Shown here in pieces: positions 15,502-24,910 of a stretch of DNA of 64,000 bases. Under the pieces are notes generated by a model. It was not told where the DNA came from and did no database searches. It was given only the letters and a program-made list of their open reading frames with translations. Position 1 is the first letter of the stretch; every line of letters starts with the position of its first letter. The stretch lies in NCBI RefSeq assembly GCF_900111445.1, contig NZ_FOHE01000017.1, positions 1 through 64,000 on the forward strand. The letters run 5' to 3'. Made by a program: the position numbers and the translations under genes. This stretch comes from Oceanobacillus limi (GTDB lineage Bacteria; Bacillota; Bacilli; Bacillales; Amphibacillaceae).

Positions 15502-17586
15502 TTAAAATTGTTGTTTCCATTCTATTGCTGATAAATCAGCATAATTTGCCACTAGTTCTGCGATGTTTTTTAACAAGGCAAGCCGGTTGCTGCGAACATC
15601 CTCATTGTCAGCCATAACCATATTGTGATCAAAAAAAGTATGAATGGGTTCTGTTAATTTACGAAGTTGATTTAACGCTTCATTCGCATTTTTCTTGTCA
15701 TTTACCTCTGTGAAACCTTTATGCACTTCTTGATATATTTCATATAATTTGGTTTCAGATGTTGTCTCAAACAACTCTGGATTTACTTTTATTTTGTCAG
15801 CTTTCTCAGCAAGGTTTAACACTCGCACTAAAGCTTCTTGAACCGGTTTAAAAGCTTCTTCATTCCGTTTATTTGAAAGTATTTTGGCTTTTTCAATAGA
15901 ATACGATAATTCACCGATATGCTGTTGGAAAACTGCATCTATAATATCTGCTTCGATATTCATTTCACGCAGCACATATACAGCCCGTTGTTTCATAAAT
16001 TCCGTAACTTCTGTTTGAATATTTTGATCGCCTTCTTGCTCAATATCACGGTTTTGATATAGATTAATTGCTATGTCTATCAACTGCTTTACTGTTATAT
16101 TCCATTTCATTTCAATTAAAGTTCGTAAAATACCTATCGCTTGTCTTCGTAATCCATAAGGATCTTGAGAACCAGTCGGCCTTAAACCTACAAAAATGCA
16201 ACCAACAATTGTATCAAGTTTGTCTGCAATACTCACTATTGCCCCCACTACGGAATTAGGCAATTCTCCATTTGCACTATTTGGTAGGTACTGTTCTCTG
16301 ATTGCTTGTGCGACTTCTTTATTTTCACCAAAGTTAAGGGCATACTTTTCTCCAATGATTCCTTGTAATTCTGTAAATTCATTGACCATATTCGTCATAA
16401 GGTCAAATTTACTAATTTGAGCAGCTCGTACTGCATTTTCTTGCGTAACCGAATCGACATGGAGTATCTCAGCAATTTCTTTTGCTAACTGAACAGATCG
16501 ATTTACTTTATCATGAATTGTTCCCAACTTCTCTTGGAACACAACATTTTCTAACTTCTGGTTGTAAAAAGCAATGGATTGCTTTTGGTCTTCTTCGTAA
16601 AAGAATTGTGCATCTGATAACCTTGCACGAAGCACCTTCTCATTCCCTCTAGCAACCGTATTAATAGCTTTATTATCACCATTACGAACACCAACAAAAT
16701 ACGGTAATAATTCTCCACTCGCTGACTTGACAGGGAAATATCGTTGGTGTTCCTTCATAGAAGTTATTAAAACCTCAGAAGGAAGGGCTAGAAAGTTTTT
16801 CTCAAAGGATCCTAAAAACACTGTAGGATACTCCACTAAATTACGTACCTCTTCAAGTAAATCTTGATCCACAGGAACTACATACTCATTTTCACGTTCT
16901 AGATCCTGAATTTGATTCTTTATCAATTCTTCTCTTTCTAATGCGTCAACAACAACGAAATTATCCTCTAGTGTTTGCTTATACAACAAGGGATCCGTTA
17001 TTGTAATCTTTTCCCCTAAAAAGCGATGTCCAAATGTTTGGTTTCCAGTTTGAACACCTGCTACTGCAAAGGGAATAACCTCTTCTCCAAAAAGGGCTAT
17101 AAGCCATCGAATTGGGCGAGCATAACGAAGTGACTGCTGTCCCCAACGCATGTTTTTACCGAATTGGATCGACTCTACAATATCTTTAAAGGAAGGCATT
17201 AAATCTTTAGATGGTTGTCCTTCGATACGTTTTTTCACAAATATATATTCGGTTCCTTTTATTTCTTTTGTAAAAATATCATCTGTTGTTTTCCCTTGAC
17301 CTTTTGTAAAACCAATTGCAGCTTTGGTCCACTCCCCATTATCATCTTTGGCAATTTTAATGGAAGGTCCTTTTGCTTCTTCTTCAACGGTTGTTTGCTC
17401 TTGTGCCATATTTTCTACTATTACTGCAAGTCTCCTTGGAGTTGAATAGCTGGTAATCGAATCAAATGAAATACGTAAATCTTCTAACCACTTTTTTGTT
17501 TTTGTTATAAGTTGTTTTTCAGCATCATCAATAAAACGTGCTGGTAATTCCTCTAATCCAATTTCAAATAATACATTTTTTGTCAT
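15502..17586 (-). CDS. glyS: Glycyl-tRNA synthetase beta subunit
   Basis: The 694-residue subunit of the alpha2beta2 bacterial glycyl-tRNA synthetase binds tRNA-Gly. It starts with the family motif [14 protein letters not shown] and contains [16 protein letters not shown] and the HD-like stretch near the middle. The C-terminal ~100 residues form the anticodon-binding domain. The ATG overlaps the glyQ stop codon (ATGA), so the two subunits are translationally coupled, as expected for a fixed stoichiometry. The T-box upstream of glyQ controls both. Confidence 0.97.
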   Translation of the reverse strand: MTKNVLFEIGLEELPARFIDDAEKQLITKTKKWLEDLRISFDSITSYSTPRRLAVIVENMAQEQTTVEEEAKGPSIKIAKDDNGEWTKAAIGFTKGQGKTTDDIFTKEIKGTEYIFVKKRIEGQPSKDLMPSFKDIVESIQFGKNMRWGQQSLRYARPIRWLIALFGEEVIPFAVAGVQTGNQTFGHRFLGEKITITDPLLYKQTLEDNFVVVDALEREELIKNQIQDLERENEYVVPVDQDLLEEVRNLVEYPTVFLGSFEKNFLALPSEVLITSMKEHQRYFPVKSASGELLPYFVGVRNGDNKAINTVARGNEKVLRARLSDAQFFYEEDQKQSIAFYNQKLENVVFQEKLGTIHDKVNRSVQLAKEIAEILHVDSVTQENAVRAAQISKFDLMTNMVNEFTELQGIIGEKYALNFGENKEVAQAIREQYLPNSANGELPNSVVGAIVSIADKLDTIVGCIFVGLRPTGSQDPYGLRRQAIGILRTLIEMKWNITVKQLIDIAINLYQNRDIEQEGDQNIQTEVTEFMKQRAVYVLREMNIEADIIDAVFQQHIGELSYSIEKAKILSNKRNEEAFKPVQEALVRVLNLAEKADKIKVNPELFETTSETKLYEIYQEVHKGFTEVNDKKNANEALNQLRKLTEPIHTFFDHNMVMADNEDVRSNRLALLKNIAELVANYADLSAIEWKQQF

Positions 17587-18464
17587 TCTGCTTCTTCCTC
17601 CTTAAGCATCGGAAATCCTAATCGTTCTCTTTCTGCAACATAGGCTTTTGCAATGCTTCTAGCTAAGCTTCGAATTCTAGAAATATATCCGGTTCTTTCG
17701 GTTACAGATATAACACCACGTGCATCTAATAAATTAAATGTATGAGAGCACTTTAAGACATAATCATATGCTGGAAAAACGAGTCCTTTTTCCATGGTAA
17801 CTTTTGCCTCCTCTTCATACATTGAAAATAACTGGAACAGCATCTCGGTATTGGATTCTTCAAATGTATACTTCGAATGCTCGTATTCCGGTTGTAAAAA
17901 TATATCTTTTACCGTAACACCATGATTCCACTCTAAATCAAACACATTCTCTTTATCTTGAATATAAGATGCTAATCTTTCAATACCATAGGTCAATTCA
18001 ACCGTAACTGGATTTGCTTCCAATCCTCCGATTTGTTGAAAATAGGTGAATTGGGTAATTTCCATTCCATCTAACCATACTTCCCAGCCTAAACCAGCTG
18101 CTCCTAAAGTAGGGTTCTCCCAATTATCTTCTACAAAACGAATATCGTGCTGCAAGGGATCAATGCCCAATGCCTTTAAAGATTCCAAATACAATTCCTG
18201 GATATTATCTGGGGAAGGCTTCATAATGACTTGGAATTGATGATGCTGATACAAACGATTTGGGTTTTTACCGTACCTACCATCTGCTGGTCGTCTAGAA
18301 GGCTCCACATACGCAACATTCCACGGTTCAGGTCCTAAACTACGTAATAAAGTCATTGGTGACATAGTACCTGCTCCTTTTTCGACATCATATGCTTGCA
18401 TCAAGATGCAATTTTGATTAGACCAGTATTTCTGCAGTGTTAAAATCATTTCTTGAATATTCAT
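17583..18464 (-). CDS. glyQ: Glycyl-tRNA synthetase alpha subunit
   Basis: The 293-residue catalytic subunit of class IIc glycyl-tRNA synthetase forms Gly-adenylate and charges tRNA-Gly with GlyS. Recognisable family stretches are [41 protein letters not shown] (in parts), [18 protein letters not shown] and [19 protein letters not shown]. Length is normal. It lies behind a tRNA-Gly T-box and overlaps glyS by 4 bases. Confidence 0.97.
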   Translation of the reverse strand: MNIQEMILTLQKYWSNQNCILMQAYDVEKGAGTMSPMTLLRSLGPEPWNVAYVEPSRRPADGRYGKNPNRLYQHHQFQVIMKPSPDNIQELYLESLKALGIDPLQHDIRFVEDNWENPTLGAAGLGWEVWLDGMEITQFTYFQQIGGLEANPVTVELTYGIERLASYIQDKENVFDLEWNHGVTVKDIFLQPEYEHSKYTFEESNTEMLFQLFSMYEEEAKVTMEKGLVFPAYDYVLKCSHTFNLLDARGVISVTERTGYISRIRSLARSIAKAYVAERERLGFPMLKEEEAE

Positions 18465-18503
18465 TGGCTACGATCCTCCGTAATTTTTTGAAATATAAAA
18501 AAA

Positions 18504-18536
18504 TCCGTCCCTATGCCCATAAGACATAGGGACGGA
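18504..18536 (-). terminator. Regulated terminator of the glyQS T-box leader
   Basis: A 12-bp perfect stem: TCCGTCCCTATG and CATAGGGACGGA around a 9-base loop. It is followed on the minus strand by seven T residues and lies 40 bases before the glyQ start. Its upstream arm can instead pair within the antiterminator that includes the T-box sequence. Confidence 0.92.
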
Positions 18537-18718
18537 CTGTAATCCGCGGTTCCACCCTATTTGCTCCATTATATTAGAGCCACTTTATCCTAATTGCTCA
18601 AGAGTGCCATTCCTCATGGTCTACTGATTCAGCTCCCACCAACCTGAACTCGCTATTACATACTACCATAAGTACTATTCTCTATCTTCGCAAATATGTT
18701 CTTCTAAATTTATGTACA
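18504..18718 (-). promoter_or_regulatory. T-box riboswitch leader of glyQS (tRNA-Gly sensing)
   Basis: The minus strand carries the invariant T-box core AGGGTGGAACCGCG at 18545-18558, followed by the strong terminator. Upstream is the stem I region with an AGAGAATAGTAC-like start. A GGC glycine codon at 18606-18608 (within GAATGGCACTC) is the likely specifier. Uncharged tRNA-Gly pairs through its anticodon with the specifier and through its NCCA end with the TGGA of the T-box. This stabilises the antiterminator and raises synthetase expression when glycine is scarce. The specifier position is my inference. Confidence 0.92.
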
Positions 18719-18719
18719 A

Positions 18720-18749
18720 ATGATACTGTATTTATTATCTACTTGTCAA
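18720..18749 (-). promoter_or_regulatory. SigA promoter for the glyQS leader
   Basis: On the minus strand, TTGACA (18744-18749) is followed after 18 bases by TATCAT (18720-18725). Transcription would start just before the T-box stem I region. Confidence 0.65.
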
Positions 18750-18760
18750 CTAATTAGAGG

Positions 18761-19504
18761 TTAATTTAAACGATCTAACTGATTTAAAAAACGTTTGGAC
18801 TTTAAATAATATCCTCCGTAACGATCGTAATATGAATCTAATAATTGCCTTAGTAATCGCCTGTTTTCTGGCTTGACAGAAATCTTCCCCACTTGTTCCA
18901 ATCCAACTCTAGAAAACACTTGTAATAGTCTAATTAAAGAAGGCGTTAAGGGGATTGCATCAGCATCTTTATGAAGACAGCCATTACACAATACGCCTCC
19001 TTCTAAGATTGAAAAACCGCTAAGTGGTTCTGTTTGCCCACAATTTACACAAGCAATCAATGTAGGGGCAAAGCCACCTTTTTCAAATAGTTTTAACTCA
19101 AACATCATAATTGGAATATCCATATCCTCATTTTCAGAGATCCAGCGAATTGTTTGATACAACTGATCATACAGATAGCCATCTGGTGATTTTTCATCAA
19201 CTAACTTTTCCGTAAACTCGGTAATATATGCAGTATAAGCCGTTTTAATGATATCTTCTCGAATTGATCGGAAAGACTCCATTATTTCACCTTGTTGAAT
19301 CGAACTTAAACCAGAATTTACATAAACTAAAAATTGTCCTAAAATAAATGGCTGCGTTACTGCAGCCATTCTACTTTTAGGCTTCTTTGCACCTTTGGCT
19401 ATTGCTGAAAATTTTCCAAGCTTTTTACTGAAAATCGTAATTATCTTATGTGTTTCACCGTAATCAATTGTCTTAATTACAATACCCTCTATTTTTTCAA
19501 GCAT
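18761..19504 (-). CDS. recO: DNA repair protein RecO
   Basis: The 247-residue protein works with RecR/RecF to load RecA on SSB-coated single strands. An N-terminal OB fold (LEKIEGIVIKTIDYGETHKI) is followed by a helical domain with a four-cysteine zinc motif (CVNCGQTEP ... GGVLCNGC). The ATG at 19502-19504 has AAAGGTGATT upstream. It follows yqzL and era in the minus-strand order, as in B. subtilis. Confidence 0.95.
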   Translation of the reverse strand: MLEKIEGIVIKTIDYGETHKIITIFSKKLGKFSAIAKGAKKPKSRMAAVTQPFILGQFLVYVNSGLSSIQQGEIMESFRSIREDIIKTAYTAYITEFTEKLVDEKSPDGYLYDQLYQTIRWISENEDMDIPIMMFELKLFEKGGFAPTLIACVNCGQTEPLSGFSILEGGVLCNGCLHKDADAIPLTPSLIRLLQVFSRVGLEQVGKISVKPENRRLLRQLLDSYYDRYGGYYLKSKRFLNQLDRLN

Positions 19505-19532
19505 ACACAATCACCTTTTTCCAAACGGTATG

Positions 19533-19676
19533 CTACATTTTAGTATCTACCGGTAACTCGTTTGTGTCAGAGCTCTCATTTTCGGTCATATCTGGATCAT
19601 TTTCTAACTCTTTCATTAATAAATAGGTTTCAATATTTCCTGTTTGACTAAATATTTTCCAGGTTAAGTCGATCAC
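19533..19676 (-). CDS. yqzL: Small protein YqzL
   Basis: A 47-residue protein reading VIDLTWKIFSQTGNIETYLL at its N-terminus, followed by MKELEND and an acidic tail (PDMTENESSDTNELPVDTKM). The N-terminal half matches the conserved YqzL family found between recO and era in Bacillus. The start is GTG at 19674-19676 with AAAGGTGTGG upstream. It ends 28 bases before the recO start. Function unknown. Confidence 0.88.
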   Translation of the reverse strand: MIDLTWKIFSQTGNIETYLLMKELENDPDMTENESSDTNELPVDTKM

Positions 19677-19843
19677 AAGAAACCACACCTTTCTTTAAAT
19701 ACTTGTGCAAGTATGTTTTAAAGTTAGAACTTCAAAAACAGCCAAAACAACAACTATATATTTAGGTAAGGCCTCTCTTGAGGACCTTATACTATTAGAA
19801 TTACCACAGTATACAAAACCATTAGTTAAAAAATTTACCATGT

Positions 19844-20746
19844 CTAATATTCATCATTACGGAAACCGAATTCTTGTAACTGGCTTTGCTTATTACGCCA
19901 ATCCTTTTGTACTTTCACCCACAGCTCTAAGTAGACTTTTGTCCCCAGCAAAGCTTCAATATCTTTACGTGCTTCTTTACCAATATTTTTCAGCATACTA
20001 CCTTGCTTGCCAATTAATATACCTTTTTGCGTTTTTCTCTCGGTAACAATTGTCGCTTGAATGAAAACAGCATTCGACTCTCTCTTCTCAATATTCTCAA
20101 TGACTACCGCTATAGAATGAGGAATCTCTTCTCTTGTCATTTGCAACACTTTTTCCCGTATTAATTCACTCATAATAAATCGTTCGGGATGATCTGTTAC
20201 TTGGTCTGACGGATAATATTGTGGTCCTTTAGGAAGATGTGTTTTTAATACACCCAATAGATGGTCCACATTATTCCCCTGTAAAGCAGAAATTGGAATA
20301 ATCTCTTCAAACTCACACTTTTCTTTATAGAGTTCAATGATAGGAAATAATTCATCTGGATGTATAAGATCAATTTTATTAATAATTAAAAATACCGGAT
20401 TTTTCACACGTTGTAAGCGATCTAAAATAAATTGATCCCCTTTTCCATAACCTTCATCTGCATTAATCATAAACAAAATAGCATCTACTTCATTCAATGT
20501 ATCTTCTGCTAACTTTACCATAAAGTCACCTAATCGATGTTTCGGTTTATGAATACCAGGTGTATCAATGAATACAAATTGCGCATCTTCTTGTGTTAGA
20601 ACACCTTGTATTTTATTTCTTGTTGTTTGTGGTTTATCACTCATGATAGCTATTTTTTGTCCTATTACCCTATTTAAAAATGTAGATTTTCCAACATTTG
20701 GTCTACCAATAATAGTAATAAATCCTGATTTGAAGTTTTCGTCCAT
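19844..20746 (-). CDS. era: GTPase Era
   Basis: The 300-residue essential GTPase binds the 3' end of 16S rRNA and assists small-subunit maturation. G1 is GRPNVGKS at residues 14-21; further motifs are DTPG, NKID near 124-127 and SALQG. A C-terminal KH domain (about residues 200-285, [23 protein letters not shown], in parts) follows. GGAGG precedes the ATG. In B. subtilis cdd lies between dgkA and era; here 163 bases without a gene separate them. Confidence 0.97.
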   Translation of the reverse strand: MDENFKSGFITIIGRPNVGKSTFLNRVIGQKIAIMSDKPQTTRNKIQGVLTQEDAQFVFIDTPGIHKPKHRLGDFMVKLAEDTLNEVDAILFMINADEGYGKGDQFILDRLQRVKNPVFLIINKIDLIHPDELFPIIELYKEKCEFEEIIPISALQGNNVDHLLGVLKTHLPKGPQYYPSDQVTDHPERFIMSELIREKVLQMTREEIPHSIAVVIENIEKRESNAVFIQATIVTERKTQKGILIGKQGSMLKNIGKEARKDIEALLGTKVYLELWVKVQKDWRNKQSQLQEFGFRNDEY

Positions 20747-20890
20747 GATGTATCCTCCATGTTTTACACTTTCTATTGTTTGTTAGTTTATATCATACTA
20801 CAAATAAAAACTACTTTCATGCAATCGACAAAAGCTTATAAAAAAACAATTATTTCGTCGTAATTAGTGTATGATTTTAATATGAAAAAA

Positions 20891-20907
20891 GACTCTATCA
20901 TAGAGCC
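20891..20907 (-). terminator. Intrinsic terminator downstream of dgkA
   Basis: On the minus strand GGCTCTATGATAGAGTC folds into a short stem with a TGA loop and is followed by six T residues, two bases past the dgkA stop codon. Confidence 0.75.
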
Positions 20908-20909
20908 TT

Positions 20910-21272
20910 TTACCATAATTCAATAACCTTTGGAATAAAAATCACTAGTCCAATTAATCCAGCTGTAATTGTAGCAAGTAACACAGATCCTGCAGCAATA
21001 TCTTTGATTACTTTTGCAGTAGGGTGTATTTCCGGTTTCATATAATCCACCATTTTTTCTATAGCCGTATTCATTGTTTCAGTAATCAATACCATTCCAA
21101 TGCTAAGGATTATAAATGCCCATTCTAGAGTCGCTAACCGGAAGTAAAATCCTGTTAGTAATACGAAAAGAGCTGAAATGGTATGTAATCGAAAGTTAAA
21201 CTCTGATAAAAATACCTCTTTAATACCATTCCACGCAAAGGAGAAACCAATTCGTCTATTTTTAGCGTTCAA
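20910..21272 (-). CDS. dgkA: Undecaprenol/diacylglycerol kinase DgkA
   Basis: This 120-residue integral membrane kinase has three hydrophobic segments and the family motifs NFRLH (near residue 26), ETMNTAIEKMVD and KDIAAGSVLL. In Gram-positive bacteria the enzyme recycles undecaprenol for cell-wall synthesis. The start is TTG at 21270-21272, overlapping the end of ybeY by 11 bases, with GGAG nine bases upstream. The gene order ybeY-dgkA is conserved in the Bacilli. Confidence 0.92.
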   Translation of the reverse strand: MNAKNRRIGFSFAWNGIKEVFLSEFNFRLHTISALFVLLTGFYFRLATLEWAFIILSIGMVLITETMNTAIEKMVDYMKPEIHPTAKVIKDIAAGSVLLATITAGLIGLVIFIPKVIELW

Positions 21273-21726
21273 GATTAAATTCTCCTAATATTTCATCTTG
21301 CTTTTGGAACATCTCCTTTTCTTCTTCTTCATTCATATGATCATAACCTAATAAATGGAGAAAACCATGTACAGCAAGAAATCCTAACTCCCTATCTAAT
21401 GTATGATTATAATCGCTTGCTTGTTCCTTTGCTCGATCAATGGATATTACGATATCGCCTAAGGCTAAAGGTAGGTCATCACCGATTACATTTAACTCCC
21501 CTTCTACAGACTCTTCGAGAGCAAACGAGATAACGTCTGTAGGTTGATTGATTTGGCGATAGTTGCGATTTAATTCTTGTATTTCCTTATTATCAACAAA
21601 GCTAACAGAGACTTCTGCTTGATTAGATATCCCTTCCTTCTTTGCAGTGAATTGCATAAGGCGATGGATTAAATCAATATAATCCGAATCAACAGAATTG
21701 GTATTATCATGAAAATCTATATGCAT
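21262..21726 (-). CDS. ybeY: rRNA maturation endoribonuclease YbeY
   Basis: The 154-residue zinc metalloprotein processes the 3' end of 16S rRNA and takes part in ribosome quality control. The catalytic zinc motif HGFLHLLGYDH is near residues 120-130. Its ATG overlaps the pgpH stop codon by one base, and its own end overlaps dgkA, so three genes are translationally linked. Confidence 0.95.
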   Translation of the reverse strand: MHIDFHDNTNSVDSDYIDLIHRLMQFTAKKEGISNQAEVSVSFVDNKEIQELNRNYRQINQPTDVISFALEESVEGELNVIGDDLPLALGDIVISIDRAKEQASDYNHTLDRELGFLAVHGFLHLLGYDHMNEEEEKEMFQKQDEILGEFNLER

Positions 21727-23870
21727 TATTTTGCCTCCTTCATCGGATATTGAATTCTTGAATGAAAAATTCCTTTTAATGTTTCACAAATTGTACGATG
21801 AATGGTTTTAACCTCTCTTAATGTCAATGGGCACTCATCTAACTGTCCGTCCATTAACCGATCGTTTACAATTGAAGAGACAATTTCTTCAATTTTTTCT
21901 TCTGTCGGTTCTTTTAATGACCGTACAGCCGCTTCAACAGAATCACAAATACAAATAATTGCTGCTTCTTTTGTCTGTGGTTTAGGTCCTGGATATCGAT
22001 AATCCGCCTCTTTGACCTTAGGATTTGTTTCTTTTTCCTTAAAATAAAAATACTTTAACAATGTAGTTCCATGATGCTGCATCGCAATATCTATAATTTC
22101 TTTTGGTAATTTATATTTTTTTAACATTTCGGCACCAGCATATGGATGGTTAATAATTATTTCAGCACTCTGCTTAGGTGCTATTACATCATGAGGATTT
22201 TTAATCGCCAATTGGTTTTCAATAAAGTAGTGTGGCCTTACCGTCTTTCCAATATCATGATAGTATGCACCCACCCTAGCTAACAACCCATTTGCACCAA
22301 CTGCCTCACATGCCGTTTCACTCAAATTAGCTACCATTATCGAATGGTGATACGTACCAGGTGCCTCTGTTAAAATCTTCTTGAGTAACGGTTGATTCGG
22401 ACTTGAAAGTTGTAATAATTTCACATCGGATAGTATACCTAATCCAGATTCAAAGAAAGATAATAGACCGATCGTTAATACTGCTGATAGAAATGCTGCT
22501 GCTAAAGCGAAGCCAGAATAAGTTAATAGATCTACAAATGAATATTTCTCAAAGGAAAGAAATATAAATAGTAATACAGTCATTAAGTTTACTAATGACA
22601 TTCCTAATCCAGATTTCACAATAGCAAAGCGGTCTTTTACATTCCGCAAAAAGATAATACCAGCCATTTGCGAGAAGAAAAAGTATATACCTGCTTCAAC
22701 ATTTAATGCACCAGGTATTTGACCATTGAATAAAACACAGCCAATCAAGGCATAGAGCCCGGCCATAACAACAGCTACTCTTTCATTAATAAGCAGTTTT
22801 ATGAGTAATACACCTGTTGCTACAGGAACAATATAAAAGAGCTGGTTTGTTTGATTTGTATATAAACTTATTACCTTCATTAAAGTTACAACGATAAAGC
22901 TTACGAATAAAATCGATGCAATCTTTCCTTTATCAAGATTGTTTTTGCGATGTAATTTATTCATTTCATTAGCTACAATACTTGAAATAAGTAAAATTAA
23001 AATAAACAACCCGATAACTGGATATACATTTCGTTCATTGTTTAATAACCCAACTAGATTAAGTTTTTCATATACTTCATTTGTTATTGTTTGACCTTCA
23101 CGAACAATGATTTCCCCTGCATTTATGAATACAGGATCCACACTATTTGCAGCATCCTTTCTGGCTTCCATTGTCCGTTCAGCATCATAAAAGGAGTTCT
23201 CTACCACCGCAAATTCACTAAGTTTGTCTAAAGCACTTACTAACTCACTATCAAGCGTCGTGTACTTCACACTTTCTTTAACCATGTTTATTCTGCTGTT
23301 TTTGTTTTCTGCACGCACTCCATCTTCTAAAACTTCAGTTAAAGATGATAAAAAGACTTCTTGGCCTTCTTCTCGTTCATCTTCCGCTACCTTCATTAAC
23401 TTTAAGAGAACGGTATCATTTACATTTTCTACAATATTCAATGATAATATTTCTTTTAATTGAATCAACTTTTCTTGATCCGATAAATGGTGTAACGCTT
23501 CCTCATTATCAGCGGCATCATCATCTGCATTTGTTTCGGCTTCTAATTTACTGATCGCATCAAAGATTTCTTCCACATAACCAATTTGTTCTTGTGTTAC
23601 CTCTTCTGAAATTCGATACCGATCTTCCACTGCTTGAACCGTTTCTCTCGTTTTTCGTTCGGTTTCTTGTTCATTTTCAATCGTAATTGGTGAACGTATT
23701 GTCTGTTTTGCACTAGTAAATCTTTCTATATCATATGTTTCCGTAAAAACGTTATTTAAGGACATCATAAATAAGAAAATGCCCAATGCAAGCGTAGGCA
23801 AGAATATTGTAATCCATTTTGTTCGAATCTTTAAGATGGATTGAACAAATTGACGTAAGTTACCTTTCAC
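21726..23870 (-). CDS. pgpH: Cyclic-di-AMP phosphodiesterase PgpH (7TM-HD)
   Basis: The 714-residue protein has one N-terminal membrane segment (about residues 18-38) and a large extracytoplasmic 7TMR-HDED domain (about 50-275). Seven membrane helices (about 280-475) and a cytoplasmic HD domain follow. The latter carries HHSIMVANLSE and the diagnostic YYHDIGK and HH pairs. It degrades the essential second messenger c-di-AMP, which controls potassium and wall homeostasis. The start is GTG at 23868-23870 with GAGGGG upstream. It lies between phoH and ybeY, as in B. subtilis (yqfF). Confidence 0.94.
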   Translation of the reverse strand: MKGNLRQFVQSILKIRTKWITIFLPTLALGIFLFMMSLNNVFTETYDIERFTSAKQTIRSPITIENEQETERKTRETVQAVEDRYRISEEVTQEQIGYVEEIFDAISKLEAETNADDDAADNEEALHHLSDQEKLIQLKEILSLNIVENVNDTVLLKLMKVAEDEREEGQEVFLSSLTEVLEDGVRAENKNSRINMVKESVKYTTLDSELVSALDKLSEFAVVENSFYDAERTMEARKDAANSVDPVFINAGEIIVREGQTITNEVYEKLNLVGLLNNERNVYPVIGLFILILLISSIVANEMNKLHRKNNLDKGKIASILFVSFIVVTLMKVISLYTNQTNQLFYIVPVATGVLLIKLLINERVAVVMAGLYALIGCVLFNGQIPGALNVEAGIYFFFSQMAGIIFLRNVKDRFAIVKSGLGMSLVNLMTVLLFIFLSFEKYSFVDLLTYSGFALAAAFLSAVLTIGLLSFFESGLGILSDVKLLQLSSPNQPLLKKILTEAPGTYHHSIMVANLSETACEAVGANGLLARVGAYYHDIGKTVRPHYFIENQLAIKNPHDVIAPKQSAEIIINHPYAGAEMLKKYKLPKEIIDIAMQHHGTTLLKYFYFKEKETNPKVKEADYRYPGPKPQTKEAAIICICDSVEAAVRSLKEPTEEKIEEIVSSIVNDRLMDGQLDECPLTLREVKTIHRTICETLKGIFHSRIQYPMKEAK

Positions 23871-23907
23871 GTATATCCCCTCATTTCAATAACATAAATA
23901 CAGAAAT

Positions 23908-23928
23908 AAGACCCACGTGATGGGTCTT
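23908..23928 (-). terminator. Hairpin between phoH and pgpH, possible attenuating terminator
   Basis: aagaccca at 23908-23915 pairs with tgggtctt at 23921-23928 around a 5-base loop. On the minus strand it is followed by TTATTTCTG, a weak T-run. Since phoH and pgpH are usually cotranscribed, it may only reduce read-through. Confidence 0.5.
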
Positions 23929-23948
23929 ACCTAATCTTCTGACATCAT

Positions 23949-24908
23949 CTAGTCATTTTTTTCGTATGCATTTATAATACGTTGAACTAGTGGATGCCTA
24001 ACCACATCTGTCTCTTTTAAGTGGATAAACGATATTCCTTTTACATCCGAAAGCAAATTGTTTGCCGTTTGTAGTCCAGATTTAACCCCTTTCGGCAAAT
24101 CAATTTGTGTAATATCACCAGTAATCACCATTTTGGAACCAAAGCCAAGTCTTGTTAAAAACATCTTCATCTGCTCTGGCGTCGTGTTTTGGGCTTCATC
24201 AAGAATTACAAATGCATCATCTAAGGTTCTACCACGCATATAGGCAAGTGGTGCAACCTCTATTGTCTCTCTTTCAATCAACCTTAGCGTATGCTCTGCA
24301 CCTAGAACATCATGAAGTGCATCATATAATGGCCGTAAGTAGGGATCAACTTTCTCTTTTAAATCGCCAGGTAGAAATCCTAAGCTTTCTCCAGCTTCAA
24401 CAGCAGGTCTCGTTAAGATAATACGCTTGACTGCACCATTCTTCAATGCATGTACCGCCATAACGACTGCCAAATAGGTTTTACCGGTTCCAGCTGGACC
24501 AATGCCAAACACCAAATCATTTGATTTAATCGCTTGGATATATTTTTTTTGTCCTAACGTTTTAACTCGTATTGATTTACCTTTAACATTTTTAGTAATC
24601 TCGTCTTCAAACAATGTTTCAAATTGATCAATTTTTCCTTCTTTAGCCAAATCAATAGCATATACAATATCACGCTCAGCAATTGTTAACCCTTTTCGTA
24701 CAACACCTAATAACGTTAACAATATATCTTGAACCATATTTATATCCTCTTTGTCACCAGAAACACCTACTTTTTCGCCTCTAGTCACAATCGAAACATT
24801 TAACTTTTCTTCAATGTGTTTTAAGTATTTATCGTTTGTACCAAAAAGATTTAATGCTTCATTTTGACTTGTTAAATGCAGATCAATCATACGTAAGTTT
24901 TCTGACAT
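23949..24908 (-). CDS. phoH: PhoH family ATPase
   Basis: The 319-residue P-loop protein has Walker A GPAGTGKT near residue 135 and Walker B VILDEAQN near 235. An N-terminal extension (about residues 1-105) carries a KH-like RNA-binding fold. Related proteins are thought to be RNA helicases or nuclease partners working with YbeY, and the two are neighbours here. The ATG at 24906-24908 has AAGGAGATT upstream; an earlier in-frame TTG lies within that site. Confidence 0.94.
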   Translation of the reverse strand: MSENLRMIDLHLTSQNEALNLFGTNDKYLKHIEEKLNVSIVTRGEKVGVSGDKEDINMVQDILLTLLGVVRKGLTIAERDIVYAIDLAKEGKIDQFETLFEDEITKNVKGKSIRVKTLGQKKYIQAIKSNDLVFGIGPAGTGKTYLAVVMAVHALKNGAVKRIILTRPAVEAGESLGFLPGDLKEKVDPYLRPLYDALHDVLGAEHTLRLIERETIEVAPLAYMRGRTLDDAFVILDEAQNTTPEQMKMFLTRLGFGSKMVITGDITQIDLPKGVKSGLQTANNLLSDVKGISFIHLKETDVVRHPLVQRIINAYEKND

Positions 24909-24910
24909 AA

